From: AV40 sp035568175
GTDB taxonomy: Bacteria > Verrucomicrobiota > Verrucomicrobiia > Chthoniobacterales > UBA10450
Length of the DNA: 64,000 nucleotides
Direction of reading: 5' to 3'
NCBI GenBank assembly: GCA_035568175.1
Contig: DATMON010000004.1
Span: 372,001-436,000, forward strand
A program made the translations under genes and the position numbers. Below, one piece after another: positions 33,843 to 41,874 of the stretch; positions within the stretch are counted from its first letter, which is position 1, and the number at the start of each line of letters is the position of its first letter. The notes below the pieces were generated by a model. That model did not search any database, was not told the DNA's origin, and saw only the letters and a list, made by a program, of their open reading frames with translations.

Positions 33843-33998
33843 ATGTCACAGCATCGAAGTCTCAGAGGAGCCAGCACAATTGTCGCGAAGCGCAATGTTC
33901 TAAAGCGTTTCGAGCGGGTCGAACTGCTCAAGAAACGCGGCCAATGGAAAGAAGGTCGCAAGGTTGTCGGTCTTCCCAAAACGAAGCCAGACGCCTGA
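33843..33998 (+). CDS. Small basic protein, Verrucomicrobia/Chlamydiae rRNA-associated family
   Basis: A 51-residue ORF encodes MSQHRSLRGASTIVAKRNVL, continuing with KRFERVELLKKRGQWKEGRK and ending VVGLPKTKPDA. I recognise this as the short basic protein family (TIGR04137 type) found across Verrucomicrobia and Chlamydiae and linked to ribosomes or rRNA. The MSQHRSL start, the RNVLKRFER centre and the WKEGRKVVGLPK end are all present. It lies between the ArnT-like gene and the mirrored repeat array at 34006-34073. It is the best phylogenetic marker in the window. Confidence 0.9.
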   Translation: MSQHRSLRGASTIVAKRNVLKRFERVELLKKRGQWKEGRKVVGLPKTKPDA

Positions 33999-34005
33999 TC
34001 CGGAC

Positions 34006-34073
34006 GTTGAGCAGTTGAGATGTTGAGCGGTTGAGTGAATCGACTCAACTTTTCAACGACTCAACCTCTCAAC
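34006..34073. repeat. Mirrored octamer array upstream of the rRNA pseudouridine synthase gene
   Basis: Four GTTGAG units start at 34006, 34014, 34022 and 34030 (gttgagca, gttgagat, gttgagcg, gttgagtg). After a 6-base centre, four complementary units CTCAAC/TTCAAC start at 34044, 34052, 34060 and 34068. The 8-base period is exact on both arms, so the region can fold as a long hairpin. It ends 7 bases before the downstream ATG at 34081. Confidence 0.85.
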
Positions 34074-34080
34074 TTTTGCG

Positions 34081-34827
34081 ATGCGCTTGAATCGGTTCCT
34101 TGCCGCAGCCGGCGTCGGCTCGCGGCGGCAATGCGATGAGCTGATCGCGGCCGGGCGCGTCAGCATCAACGGCCGGGTTTGCACAAATTTCAGCGCGCAA
34201 CCAAACGAGCGCGATCATGTGAAAATCGATCGCAAGCTGGTTCATCTCGAGAGCGCGATGACGATCGCGCTGCACAAACCGGCGGGATTTGTTTCGACCC
34301 GAAGCGATCCTCATGCGCGCGACACGATTTTCGATCTGCTGCCGCCGAAGTTTCCCCGTCTTTTTAATATTGGCCGGCTGGATGCCCAGAGCGAGGGATT
34401 GCTCCTGTTAACGAACGACGGCGACTTCGCGCAGCAGCTCACTCACCCACGCTTCAAAATCGAGAAAGAGTACGAGGTCACGTTAGATCGACGATGGGAC
34501 AGCGTGCATGCGCAGGAACTTTTACGCGGAATTTTTCTCGAAGGTCAACGCGCGCAAATTGCGCGACTCCAATCGATCGGCCCGACGAGAGTGCGCGTTG
34601 TTTTGCGCCAGGGAATCAATCAGCAAATCCGACGCATGTTTTATGCGGTCGGTTACGAAGTGAAACGGTTGGTGCGGGTGCGGATCGGAAATCTCCGGCT
34701 GGGCGATTTGCCGCGCGGACATTGGCGCGCGCTCAGCAAATCCGAGCTCAACGCTTTAAACCAGAGCTCTAAAACAAGCCATGTGGGCGCGAGAGCAGGT
34801 AAATCCAGTTCGAGAGCAGTAAGATGA
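34081..34827 (+). CDS. RsuA/RluB-family rRNA pseudouridine synthase
   Basis: The 248-residue enzyme has an N-terminal S4 RNA-binding domain (MRLNRFLAAAGVGSRRQCDELI). The catalytic domain carries LHKPAGFVSTR, the active-site Asp in NIGRLDAQSEGLLLLTNDG, and QGINQQIRRMFYAVGYEV. The family isomerises uridines in 16S (RsuA) or 23S (RluB/E/F) rRNA; the exact position cannot be read from the sequence. A basic tail of about 30 residues overlaps the convergent DUF2752 gene by 59 bases. A mirrored octamer array directly precedes the start codon. Confidence 0.93.
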   Translation: MRLNRFLAAAGVGSRRQCDELIAAGRVSINGRVCTNFSAQPNERDHVKIDRKLVHLESAMTIALHKPAGFVSTRSDPHARDTIFDLLPPKFPRLFNIGRLDAQSEGLLLLTNDGDFAQQLTHPRFKIEKEYEVTLDRRWDSVHAQELLRGIFLEGQRAQIARLQSIGPTRVRVVLRQGINQQIRRMFYAVGYEVKRLVRVRIGNLRLGDLPRGHWRALSKSELNALNQSSKTSHVGARAGKSSSRAVR

Positions 34828-35194
34828 CGGCGAGGAGCCGCGTGAACCTTTTCTCCAGCGGAGTGAACTGGACGATGCGCAATCGAGGGGCGCCAACCAC
34901 CAAGATGGCGAAAGCGTAAGCGTCGAAGATCGACAATCCGCTCAAGAAAAGAGACACGAGCGGGTTCCATTTCCATGCACTCCAGAAATCCGCGTGGAAA
35001 AAAGCAATGGCTGAGCGAGTCGCGCCGCAAGTGACACACGGGTGCCCGGTGACCGCCAGAAAAATGCAATGTGGCCAGGGCAACCCAAGCGCAAACCAGG
35101 CGGCCGCACACGCCAGCGAACCAAGCGACACGGTCAGCCAGATTAACTCGTGATCGAGTTCATCCGGGGCGAGACGGCGACGCGTCAGTTGCAT
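34769..35194 (-). CDS. DUF2752 membrane protein
   Basis: The 141-residue protein has three or four membrane helices and the DUF2752 signature HPCVTCGATRSAIAFFHADFWSAWKWNPL, with the C-x2-C-G-x-T-R motif. Members are small membrane proteins of unknown function common in Verrucomicrobia and Bacteroidetes. The paired Cys could bind metal or form a disulfide. It starts 10 bases downstream of the GYF-Yip1 gene's stop, so the two are probably co-transcribed. Its end overlaps the pseudouridine synthase gene. Confidence 0.85.
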   Translation of the reverse strand: MQLTRRRLAPDELDHELIWLTVSLGSLACAAAWFALGLPWPHCIFLAVTGHPCVTCGATRSAIAFFHADFWSAWKWNPLVSLFLSGLSIFDAYAFAILVVGAPRLRIVQFTPLEKRFTRLLAVILLLSNWIYLLSRPHGLF

Positions 35195-35203
35195 CGCCGT
35201 CGC

Positions 35204-36100
35204 TCACTGGTTCGCATGCATCAGGGCGCCAAATCCGCCGAGCATCATTACACAGAGGAATCCACCGCAGCAGCAGACAATCACCGGGAGCAAGACAGCC
35301 AACACAGCTCGGCCGGTATCGGTCTCATGCGCCCGAGCAAGGCCGATGCAGCGAAGGACGAGGTCCCATATTCCTGCGATCAAACCGCCACAAAGCGGGA
35401 CAACCATGACTGGAAATACAGACCCGCTGGCAAAACAAACTACTCGGAATGTCGTTTCAAACGGCTGCTTTGCGCCGCCTACGATCATTAAGCAGACATG
35501 CAAAATGGCAGCGTTAATAAAAGCGCCGACCGCAACCAGCACTGGAACAAAAATTATCAGGATGACGCCGCCAATCCCCGCACCAATGAGATGGGCAAGA
35601 GGATTCGGCCTGTTGGCAAAGACTCCAAGTGATTGAAACGCTAACTGGTAGATGAAATAGAAGATCAACCCGAAGCTTCCGCCGATAATCGCGTAAAGGA
35701 GCGGTTCGCCGAGGCCGCCTTCGCGTTGCATCGCGGTAAAAGCCTCGCTCGGGCGGGTCAGGACCATCTGCAACGTTTCAATAAATCCGGAAAACAATCC
35801 CTTGCTATGTCGCTCGTCCCACGGCAAGCCGCTTCGCGGCGCAGATGTCGATCCTGCAGTGGGAGCGATCATCGCTGGAGCGGTTGGAGTTTGAGGAGGA
35901 GGAGGAACACTCGCAGCCGGCGCCGCGGCAATGTCGTCAGCGAAGTCCGCAAATTTCGAAAGCGGTTGCCAACTCGCCATCCCTTCGCGCCAACCGAGGT
36001 CGCTGGGAAGAAAGCGGCCGGCGCGAATTCCTTCGCGAACTTGTTCCTCCGGAAATGCGCCCAGACTTGTTGCGCCCCGATTAACGTGAATCATCGCCAT
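35204..36100 (-). CDS. GYF-domain/Yip1-type membrane protein
   Basis: The 298-residue protein begins with a GYF_2 (DUF4339-like) domain (residues 1-50, including GRFLPSDLGWREGMASWQPLSKF). A Pro/Ala-rich linker of about 45 residues follows, and then a Yip1-like domain with five membrane helices from about residue 135. The opening TLQMVLTRPSEAFTAMQREGG is typical for bacterial Yip1 proteins. GYF domains bind proline-rich peptides, so it may recruit Pro-rich partners to the membrane. The function is not known. Confidence 0.85.
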   Translation of the reverse strand: MAMIHVNRGATSLGAFPEEQVREGIRAGRFLPSDLGWREGMASWQPLSKFADFADDIAAAPAASVPPPPQTPTAPAMIAPTAGSTSAPRSGLPWDERHSKGLFSGFIETLQMVLTRPSEAFTAMQREGGLGEPLLYAIIGGSFGLIFYFIYQLAFQSLGVFANRPNPLAHLIGAGIGGVILIIFVPVLVAVGAFINAAILHVCLMIVGGAKQPFETTFRVVCFASGSVFPVMVVPLCGGLIAGIWDLVLRCIGLARAHETDTGRAVLAVLLPVIVCCCGGFLCVMMLGGFGALMHANQ

Positions 36101-36143
36101 AATCCGGCGTTTTAGTGACCGCTGCCGGCAAAGTCAACTTCAC

Positions 36144-36761
36144 TTAGGCACGGCCGTCATTATCGAGCGCGCGCCAGAAATACCAGGCCGCGGCTGAGCG
36201 ATGAGGCCGCCATTTTTCGCCCAGCTTCATCAGCTGTTTCGGTTTGGGAAGTTTTCTCTTACCAAACGTTTTCGCGAATCCTTTGCGCACGCCGTAATCG
36301 TCCACTGGCCAAACGTCGGGTCGGCCAAGATCGAAAAGGAGCAGCATCTCGACGGTCCAACGCCCAATTCCACGGACAGTGATCAGACGCGCGATGATTT
36401 CTTCGTCACTCATCTTCGCTAATGCCCGCGCGCTCGGCACCGTGCCGTCGATCGTTTTCGCGGCCAGATCCTTGATGGCGGCGACTTTGTTTCGAGAAAG
36501 ACCCGCCCCGCGCAACTTTTCGTCAGGCGTTCCCAGAACATGTTGCGGATCGAGATACTTTCGTCGCGGATAAAGCGCGCGGACGCGTTTCCAAATGGTG
36601 GCAGCGGCTTTTCCGCTTAACTGTTGATAAGCGATCGACTCAGCGAGCGCGTCGAATGGTCGAACCAATCCGCCCGGCTTCACGTTGTAGCGAAGCGAGC
36701 GCTTGATCAGCGCAGCCATCCGCGGATCGGTCGCCGCCAAATATTTTTCAGGCGCAGCCAT
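36144..36761 (-). CDS. DNA-3-methyladenine glycosylase II-like (HhH-GPD)
   Basis: The 205-residue protein has the AlkA/MAG pattern: FDALAESIAYQQLSGKAAATIWKRV, RGAGLSRNKVAAIKDLA, then the helix-hairpin-helix LITVRGIGRWTVEMLLLF. The GPD loop follows, with the catalytic Asp in WPVDDYGVRKGF. It removes alkylated purines in base excision repair. It lacks the N-terminal AlkA domain, as expected for short bacterial MAG-type enzymes. It is transcribed divergently from the UPF0173 gene. Confidence 0.93.
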   Translation of the reverse strand: MAAPEKYLAATDPRMAALIKRSLRYNVKPGGLVRPFDALAESIAYQQLSGKAAATIWKRVRALYPRRKYLDPQHVLGTPDEKLRGAGLSRNKVAAIKDLAAKTIDGTVPSARALAKMSDEEIIARLITVRGIGRWTVEMLLLFDLGRPDVWPVDDYGVRKGFAKTFGKRKLPKPKQLMKLGEKWRPHRSAAAWYFWRALDNDGRA

Positions 36762-36825
36762 GAACGAACTTCTCTTCGCTCAGGAAAATGTTTTGCTCAA
36801 CCGCGCGTTTACGTTTTCGTGAACC

Positions 36826-37572
36826 ATGGCGCAAACGCAACTTACCTGGTATGGGCAATCGGGCTTCAAAATCGTAACTCCGGGAGAAAAAACGCTTCTG
36901 GTCGACCCATGGCTGACCAATCCCGTTTTCAAAAAGGGCAAAGAAACGTTGGCTGCTCTGAACGATGTCGATCTAATTTTGCTTTCACACGGCCATTCCG
37001 ATCACGTCGGAAACGCAGTGGAGATCGGGAAGAAGACGGGAGCAAAATTGGTGGCGAATGCTGACTTATCGGCGGTAATGACAAGCGTGTTAGGTTATCC
37101 GGGTAAACAAGCGGAGAACGACACGACCGGACACATCGGTGGGCAGCTGACATTACTCAATGGCGAAACTACGGTTTCCTTTGTTCCGGCATGGCACGGT
37201 TCCTCCGTACAGAAGGATAAAAATTCGCCACCGGTCGACGCGGGCACTCCGACGGGACTTGTCATTCGCATTCGCAGCGGGCCGACAATTTATCACACCG
37301 GCGATACCGGATTTTTTTCCGACATCGCGCGCGTTTCCGATTACAACAAGATCGACGTCATGCTGGTTTGTATCGGCGATCATTTCACGATGGGGCCGAT
37401 CCGCGCGGCGGACGCGGTGAAACTGGTCGGACCCAAGATCGCAATTCCGATGCACTACGGCACGTTTCCCGTGCTGACCGGAACACCGGATGCGTTTGGG
37501 CAGGAATTAAAAAAACGCGGCGTAAAATCTGAGCTACGCGTGATGACCGTGGGAGAGACGATCACAGTCTGA
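36826..37572 (+). CDS. UPF0173 metal-dependent hydrolase (metallo-beta-lactamase fold)
   Basis: The 248-residue protein follows the UPF0173 family throughout: LTWYGQSGFKI, LLVDPWLTNP, the HxHxDH metal motif LSHGHSDHVGN, PAWHGSS, TIYHTGDTGFFSDI and IPMHYGTFP. All metal ligands of the fold are present. The natural substrate of the family is unknown; UlaG-like lactonases are relatives. Length is typical. Its start is 64 bases from the glycosylase start, divergent. Confidence 0.9.
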   Translation: MAQTQLTWYGQSGFKIVTPGEKTLLVDPWLTNPVFKKGKETLAALNDVDLILLSHGHSDHVGNAVEIGKKTGAKLVANADLSAVMTSVLGYPGKQAENDTTGHIGGQLTLLNGETTVSFVPAWHGSSVQKDKNSPPVDAGTPTGLVIRIRSGPTIYHTGDTGFFSDIARVSDYNKIDVMLVCIGDHFTMGPIRAADAVKLVGPKIAIPMHYGTFPVLTGTPDAFGQELKKRGVKSELRVMTVGETITV

Positions 37573-37607
37573 ACAACGAACGCTACAGTCGTGCGAGAAA
37601 AGAAGAT

Positions 37608-38681
37608 TTGAAGCAATCGCGATCAAAGCCGTCGAAGAAAGAAGCAAAAATGGGGATTTTGGGAGATGGAGCTGCGTTGGTTGGGAATCTTGTTCCAACC
37701 GGTTTGATCACGGCGGCGAGTAAACTCGCGGAAGCGCCGCTCGAACTGGCTAACGTGGCGACAAAACTCGTCGAAGCGATCGCGATTAATTCCGTTTGGG
37801 AAAAAAGGCGGGACGGCAAGACTTTCGTAGTAAAACGGCGAAATCTTCACAGCGAGCAACTGGCCGATTTGACCAATCTTTACTTTCGGATGGCGAACAT
37901 TCCGATTCGGTTTTGGAGCAAAGTGGAACAATGGCGGCGATGGGAAGTTGGCTGTTTCGAAATGCTCAACGGCGATCAATTTGACGCCTACAAAGCGGGT
38001 AAGCGGTGTGTAGTCGCCGAAAAATTGCCCGGGGTCGGTCTTTGGGACCTGATGAATCGCGGCGCTCTGACCAAACGAATTCTGCAAGCTGCTGCGAAGG
38101 AATTTCGACGGGCCCATCAATTTTGGGCCGACGAATTTGGCGACCGATGGTCTCACGGCGATGCCACCACCCAAAATGTGCTTTACGAAGCCAAAACCAA
38201 TCGCGCCCGACTGATTGATTTCGAAATCGTGCATGAAGAGTCGCTCGGCGCGGCCGCCCGCCAGGCGGACGACCTGTTGGTTTTTCTTCTCGATATGGTC
38301 GGAATCGTTCCGACCCGACAATGGTTACCGTTCGCAACCGCCTTTCTTGAAGCTTACGGCGACGCGGATGTGATCGCCGAAGTCAGGAAACAACTCGATC
38401 TTCCGGGCGGCCTGGCTTGGATTTGGTGGGGCGTGCGCACGAATTTCAGCAATCCGGCGAAAGTGAAGCAACGCCTGACCAATCTCAGCCGCGCGATTCG
38501 CAAACTAAAACTCTATGAAGCAGCGCCTGCGGTTCGGGTCCGCAACAAGCGCCTGCCTTCGATCAATTGCCACGCGATTACGCCCGGGATGCCAAGAGTG
38601 AGTTCGCGCACTCGCGCGATCAAAGATAGAGCGAAAGCAGTGTCTCCCGGTATTCCAAGAAGATTGCCGACCAAGACGTAA
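37608..38681 (+). CDS. LPS core/Kdo kinase-like protein
   Basis: The 357-residue protein has a protein-kinase-like fold of the WaaP/KdkA type: a VAEKLPGVGLWDLMN segment, the catalytic loop WSHGDATTQNVLYE and the metal-binding RLIDFEIVHEE. The N-terminal helix-rich region (about 1-60) lacks the usual Gly loop. It would phosphorylate a lipid or sugar in LPS, or an aminoglycoside-like substrate; the position among envelope genes favours the former. The C-terminal 55 residues are basic, low-conservation, and overlap the convergent UPF0104 gene by 169 bases. A start at the ATG at 37650 is an alternative. Confidence 0.75.
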   Translation: MKQSRSKPSKKEAKMGILGDGAALVGNLVPTGLITAASKLAEAPLELANVATKLVEAIAINSVWEKRRDGKTFVVKRRNLHSEQLADLTNLYFRMANIPIRFWSKVEQWRRWEVGCFEMLNGDQFDAYKAGKRCVVAEKLPGVGLWDLMNRGALTKRILQAAAKEFRRAHQFWADEFGDRWSHGDATTQNVLYEAKTNRARLIDFEIVHEESLGAAARQADDLLVFLLDMVGIVPTRQWLPFATAFLEAYGDADVIAEVRKQLDLPGGLAWIWWGVRTNFSNPAKVKQRLTNLSRAIRKLKLYEAAPAVRVRNKRLPSINCHAITPGMPRVSSRTRAIKDRAKAVSPGIPRRLPTKT

Positions 38682-39523
38682 CCGCTTTCCTGCACGCCAA
38701 TTCCTCCCGGGACTGGAAATGCCACCGACCGAATCGTCAGGGCCATGCTTTGCAGAATGATCGCGTTCACCACGGTTGCGTGTAGGTTCAACGCGTAGAG
38801 CGCGATCCAAATTTCGCCTGAATTTAAAATCAGCGAAAAGATTGTCGAAACGCAACATCCGATCACGCCCCGGCGTCGCGCGTAAAGCGTGCGAATCGTC
38901 TGGTCTAACGTTTCGCCAGTTTGCACGAGCGATTGCCATTCCGGCGAATTCGCCAACTTCGCGATCATCCGGGCGAGGAATCGAAACATTCCGCGCCGTT
39001 GCACAAAATAAAATCCGCCGACGGCTGCCACACCGACGAGTGTGCCAATCAATGTCGGGCCGACGAAATTCTTTCGCCCGGTCGATTGAACCAGCAGTAA
39101 CACCCCGAGCAATGTAAATGCCGCTTGCGTGAACACGCCCAACGTTAGATCGACAAGCACCGTCCCGGCCGCGATCGGCAACGGCGTACCCTTAACGGCA
39201 GCCAATCGTGCGCGCACAATGTCTCCGCCAACAGCAGCCGACGGAACGAGTGTGCTGACCGATTCGCCGATCCAGCGCATCCAATAAATTCTTCGCAATG
39301 GCGGCCGCTCAGCTTTCGGAAACAGAACCCACCACGCCAGCGAATCCAGGAATACCGGGACAAAAAAATGGTAAGCAACCACTGCAAGAATGGCCCAGCC
39401 TGCAGTGGCAATGGCGCCGCCAATCTGCCCAACGCCTTCGCGAACCAGCAGCGCCGTGAAAAGCGCGGCGCCGGCAAAGGCAAGAAAGTAAAAAGTTAAA
39501 CGAAGCCTGCTGGGGACTTTCAT
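38513..39523 (-). CDS. UPF0104/MprF-like integral membrane protein (flippase-type)
   Basis: The 336-residue protein has about eight membrane helices and the lysylphosphatidylglycerol-synthase transmembrane pattern. The key stretches are WWVLFPKAE, LVPSAAVGGDIVRARLAA and the late VPGGIGVQESGYVLVG with SLIARVRELTLGIPGVIAWQ. Relatives include the flippase half of MprF and HpnL of hopanoid metabolism. A lipid-translocating function is likely; the substrate is unknown. It lies between an LPS-kinase-like gene and a PAP2 phosphatase gene, which fits lipid-carrier handling. Confidence 0.88.
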   Translation of the reverse strand: MKVPSRLRLTFYFLAFAGAALFTALLVREGVGQIGGAIATAGWAILAVVAYHFFVPVFLDSLAWWVLFPKAERPPLRRIYWMRWIGESVSTLVPSAAVGGDIVRARLAAVKGTPLPIAAGTVLVDLTLGVFTQAAFTLLGVLLLVQSTGRKNFVGPTLIGTLVGVAAVGGFYFVQRRGMFRFLARMIAKLANSPEWQSLVQTGETLDQTIRTLYARRRGVIGCCVSTIFSLILNSGEIWIALYALNLHATVVNAIILQSMALTIRSVAFPVPGGIGVQESGYVLVGNLLGIPGDTAFALSLIARVRELTLGIPGVIAWQLIEGRRLLRTRTAGAAS

Positions 39524-39608
39524 GTTTCAAGAGCTCGCGATCGAGCGAACGCGACCGGGATGCTAACACGAAACGCTGCCGCGAGCGTCCGCGGATGGCT
39601 AAGAAACG

Positions 39609-40307
39609 CTAAATCAGCGAATTTGAACCGGTCGCAACCGGAGCTTCAGCCTGGACCGGAATTGGAATCGGCACCAATTCCGGCGTTGGCTCAGGCAGGA
39701 CATCCGCGATAACCGGCGGCACAATCGCTCGCCGCAGCGGACGCGAGACCAAAAGGCAAAGCGTCAGCCAACTCGCGCCGAGAAACATTCCGCCGAGCAC
39801 GTCGGTGAAATAATGTGCGCCAAGCGCGATCCGGCTAAACCCAACCATGACGATGAGGAAAGTCGCCGCCGAAAAGACTAGAACACGACCACGGCGGCTC
39901 TTGATCAAAGGAATAATGAACAGAGCGAGTTGCCCGTAAAGTAGCGTGGCGCCAATCGTATGACCGCTGGCAAAGCTATAACCCGACCAATCGACAAACC
40001 AGCCGTCGACAAACGGACGATGTCGGTGCACCAAGATTTTGATCCACTCGTTTAAGAGCATTCCGCCGGGGATGGCTACAACCGTCATCAGAAGCGATGG
40101 CCACCAGCGTTTGAAAACAAAAAACAAGACCGCGATCGAAAGGACGATGGCAATCCACTCGCTCGAGCCGAATTCGGTGATACCCCGAAGCACGCTGACA
40201 AAGGTGGGCGTCAGGTGAGAATGGAACCAGAGGGCCACTCCGTGGTCGATTCCGGCAAACGGATTTGCTATCGCGAGAGGGGAATTTGTCACAAAAAAGC
40301 CGTGCAT
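39609..40307 (-). CDS. PAP2-family membrane phosphatase
   Basis: The 232-residue protein contains the three acid-phosphatase motifs of the PAP2 family: KILVHRHRP, SFASGHT (in place of PSGH) and SRIALGAHYFTD. They lie between five or six membrane helices. Such enzymes dephosphorylate lipid phosphates, including undecaprenyl pyrophosphate and lipid A. A Pro/Val-rich tail of about 35 residues is unusual for the family. A perfect hairpin lies 26 bases upstream of its start (40333-40352). Confidence 0.93.
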   Translation of the reverse strand: MHGFFVTNSPLAIANPFAGIDHGVALWFHSHLTPTFVSVLRGITEFGSSEWIAIVLSIAVLFFVFKRWWPSLLMTVVAIPGGMLLNEWIKILVHRHRPFVDGWFVDWSGYSFASGHTIGATLLYGQLALFIIPLIKSRRGRVLVFSAATFLIVMVGFSRIALGAHYFTDVLGGMFLGASWLTLCLLVSRPLRRAIVPPVIADVLPEPTPELVPIPIPVQAEAPVATGSNSLI

Positions 40308-40332
40308 AGTAAGGCTGATTCAAAGCCAGTCA

Positions 40333-40352
40333 ACCCCGAAAGGATTCGGGGT
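40333..40352. repeat. Short perfect hairpin between PAP2 and the barrel protein gene
   Basis: Two 8-base arms, ACCCCGAA and TTCGGGGT, are separated by the tetraloop AGGA. No T tract follows on either strand, so it is not a convincing terminator. It may be a small dispersed palindrome or a leader hairpin for the PAP2 gene. Confidence 0.5.
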
Positions 40353-40482
40353 CAAATGCCAAAAATCGCGACCGGCCGCCTCTTCTGGATCGGCACTTGC
40401 TGAAAAACCGGGAATGGGATAAACGAAGGTTGGTTGGTTCATGCGAATACAAGATCGACAACCATCGCTCGCGCCAAAAATT

Positions 40483-41454
40483 ATGAATAGCCTTCGCCTC
40501 GCCTTAACCGCCGGTTTCCTTAGCCTCATTTCACCGGTCCTTGCCGGGACTGAACCGGCATTGCAGCCGGCCCCTTCGCCGACCGAGGACGAAAACAAGA
40601 ACTCAACCGAGATCTTCAACTACGAGACCACCTACACCGCCAACAGCGACTACAAAGATTACCGCGGGAAATTTGGGGACGGCGATTCCCTCTACAACGA
40701 CATCAGTTACGCGCATCGCTTTTTGATCACCGGCAATTGGTACCTGCGTCTCGGCGCCGAGTATGAGCGGTTCGATTTCGGCGGCGACAACGGGTCTAAT
40801 CGTTTGGCGGTCCCGGGGTGTCTTTCCTGCGGAATCGTCGGTAACAACAATGGATTACCCGATCATTTGCAAACGATTCACGCGCTCGTCGCTTACGAAT
40901 ACATTTTCAAAGATCACGCGGGCGCGGGAATCGAGCTCGATCCCGGCATTTATTTTGAGGACCACGCAAGTGGCGATGCGTTCGACATTCCGTGGAAAGT
41001 TTGGGTCACTTTTCCGCTTAAGAAAGACAAGATTTTCGCAGTGATTGGCGCCGGGGGCGCAATCAATTCCAATCCCATTGCGGCGCCTGGCGGCGGTTTG
41101 ATTTGGCTGTTCACCGATCATTTCCGGCTGGAAGGCGTGTTTCCCAAACCGGCGCTCGTTTACAATCCGAATGACGATTGGGAATTTCGTCTCGCCGGGA
41201 ATCTCATGTACGAAAGCTTTCGAACCGACAACGTGTACACGCCTGCCGCTAAGCTCGTTGTTCACGACCCAGTCGTGCAGTACAGCGAAGACCGTGTCGG
41301 TATTCAGGCGACCTATTCACACTTCAAACCGTTCGACATTACGCTCGATGTTGGCGCTATGATCAGACGCGAGTTCGATTTCTTCCGCGCTGAAGCGGTC
41401 GTGAAAAGCGATCCCGCGCCCTACGTTCGGCTCGCCGTCGAAGCAAAGTTCTAG
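40483..41454 (+). CDS. Outer-membrane beta-barrel protein (DUF6268-like)
   Basis: The 323-residue product starts with a signal peptide (MNSLRLALTAGFLSLISPVLA). A polar linker follows, then alternating hydrophobic strands typical of a barrel (WYLRLGAEYERFDFGG, HALVAYEYIFKDHAGAGIELDPGIYF, FRLAGNLMYESF, FDITLDVGAMIRREFDF), ending in a C-terminal Phe (EAKF), the usual BamA recognition residue. It resembles DUF6268 proteins. The ATG at 40483 is chosen for the signal peptide; the frame is open to 40441. An AAGATCGACA copy lies upstream at 40451-40460. The last 4 bases overlap the convergent SCP2 gene. Confidence 0.82.
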   Translation: MNSLRLALTAGFLSLISPVLAGTEPALQPAPSPTEDENKNSTEIFNYETTYTANSDYKDYRGKFGDGDSLYNDISYAHRFLITGNWYLRLGAEYERFDFGGDNGSNRLAVPGCLSCGIVGNNNGLPDHLQTIHALVAYEYIFKDHAGAGIELDPGIYFEDHASGDAFDIPWKVWVTFPLKKDKIFAVIGAGGAINSNPIAAPGGGLIWLFTDHFRLEGVFPKPALVYNPNDDWEFRLAGNLMYESFRTDNVYTPAAKLVVHDPVVQYSEDRVGIQATYSHFKPFDITLDVGAMIRREFDFFRAEAVVKSDPAPYVRLAVEAKF

Positions 41455-41849
41455 GGAAAAATTTCGTCCAGCTTTCGCGCGACCGATTGCGGGCCGTGCA
41501 CTTTCAGGCGGCCTGTCATAAATGCCCAGGTGCCTTTGAGCTTACCGTTCGACATCGCGACCCAATCGTTGTCACTCGTGATGAACGTCACGGTTGGATT
41601 GTCGATCTTGCCGCGCCCCATTTTAAACGTGCCGTCATTCACGTCGATCCACCATTCGCCGCCATTTGGACCGCTCAATTGCCATTGATATTTTGCGTGG
41701 ACACCTTTGGCCTTGTCCGCTTGGAAACTTTGACGCATTCCGTCGAAAACCTGTTGCGGTGTGGAATTATCCTCGGCCCGCAGCGCGCTCGAACCGAACA
41801 TCGCCAGAATCGCGATCGTTAGACCCAACCAAAGGCGGTGCGTTTTCAT
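41451..41849 (-). CDS. Exported SCP2 sterol-transfer-domain protein
   Basis: The ATG at 41849 gives 132 residues: a signal peptide (HRLWLGLTIAILAMFGSSALRA) and an SCP-2-type lipid-binding domain. The domain shows VHAKYQWQLSGPNGGEWWIDVNDGTFKMGRG, TVTFITSDNDWVAMSNGKL and WAFMTGRLKVHGPQSVARKL. SCP2 domains bind sterols or other lipids; exported versions are unusual but known. The open frame to 41948 is not signal-like. It is followed upstream by the nitrilase gene on the same strand. Ligand unknown. Confidence 0.87.
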   Translation of the reverse strand: MKTHRLWLGLTIAILAMFGSSALRAEDNSTPQQVFDGMRQSFQADKAKGVHAKYQWQLSGPNGGEWWIDVNDGTFKMGRGKIDNPTVTFITSDNDWVAMSNGKLKGTWAFMTGRLKVHGPQSVARKLDEIFP

Positions 41850-41874
41850 CATTATTAAATCGCTTCCGGTAACA

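Noticed and set aside
40333..40352. The perfect hairpin as a terminator
   Set aside because: No T tract on either strand, and it is upstream of both flanking genes.
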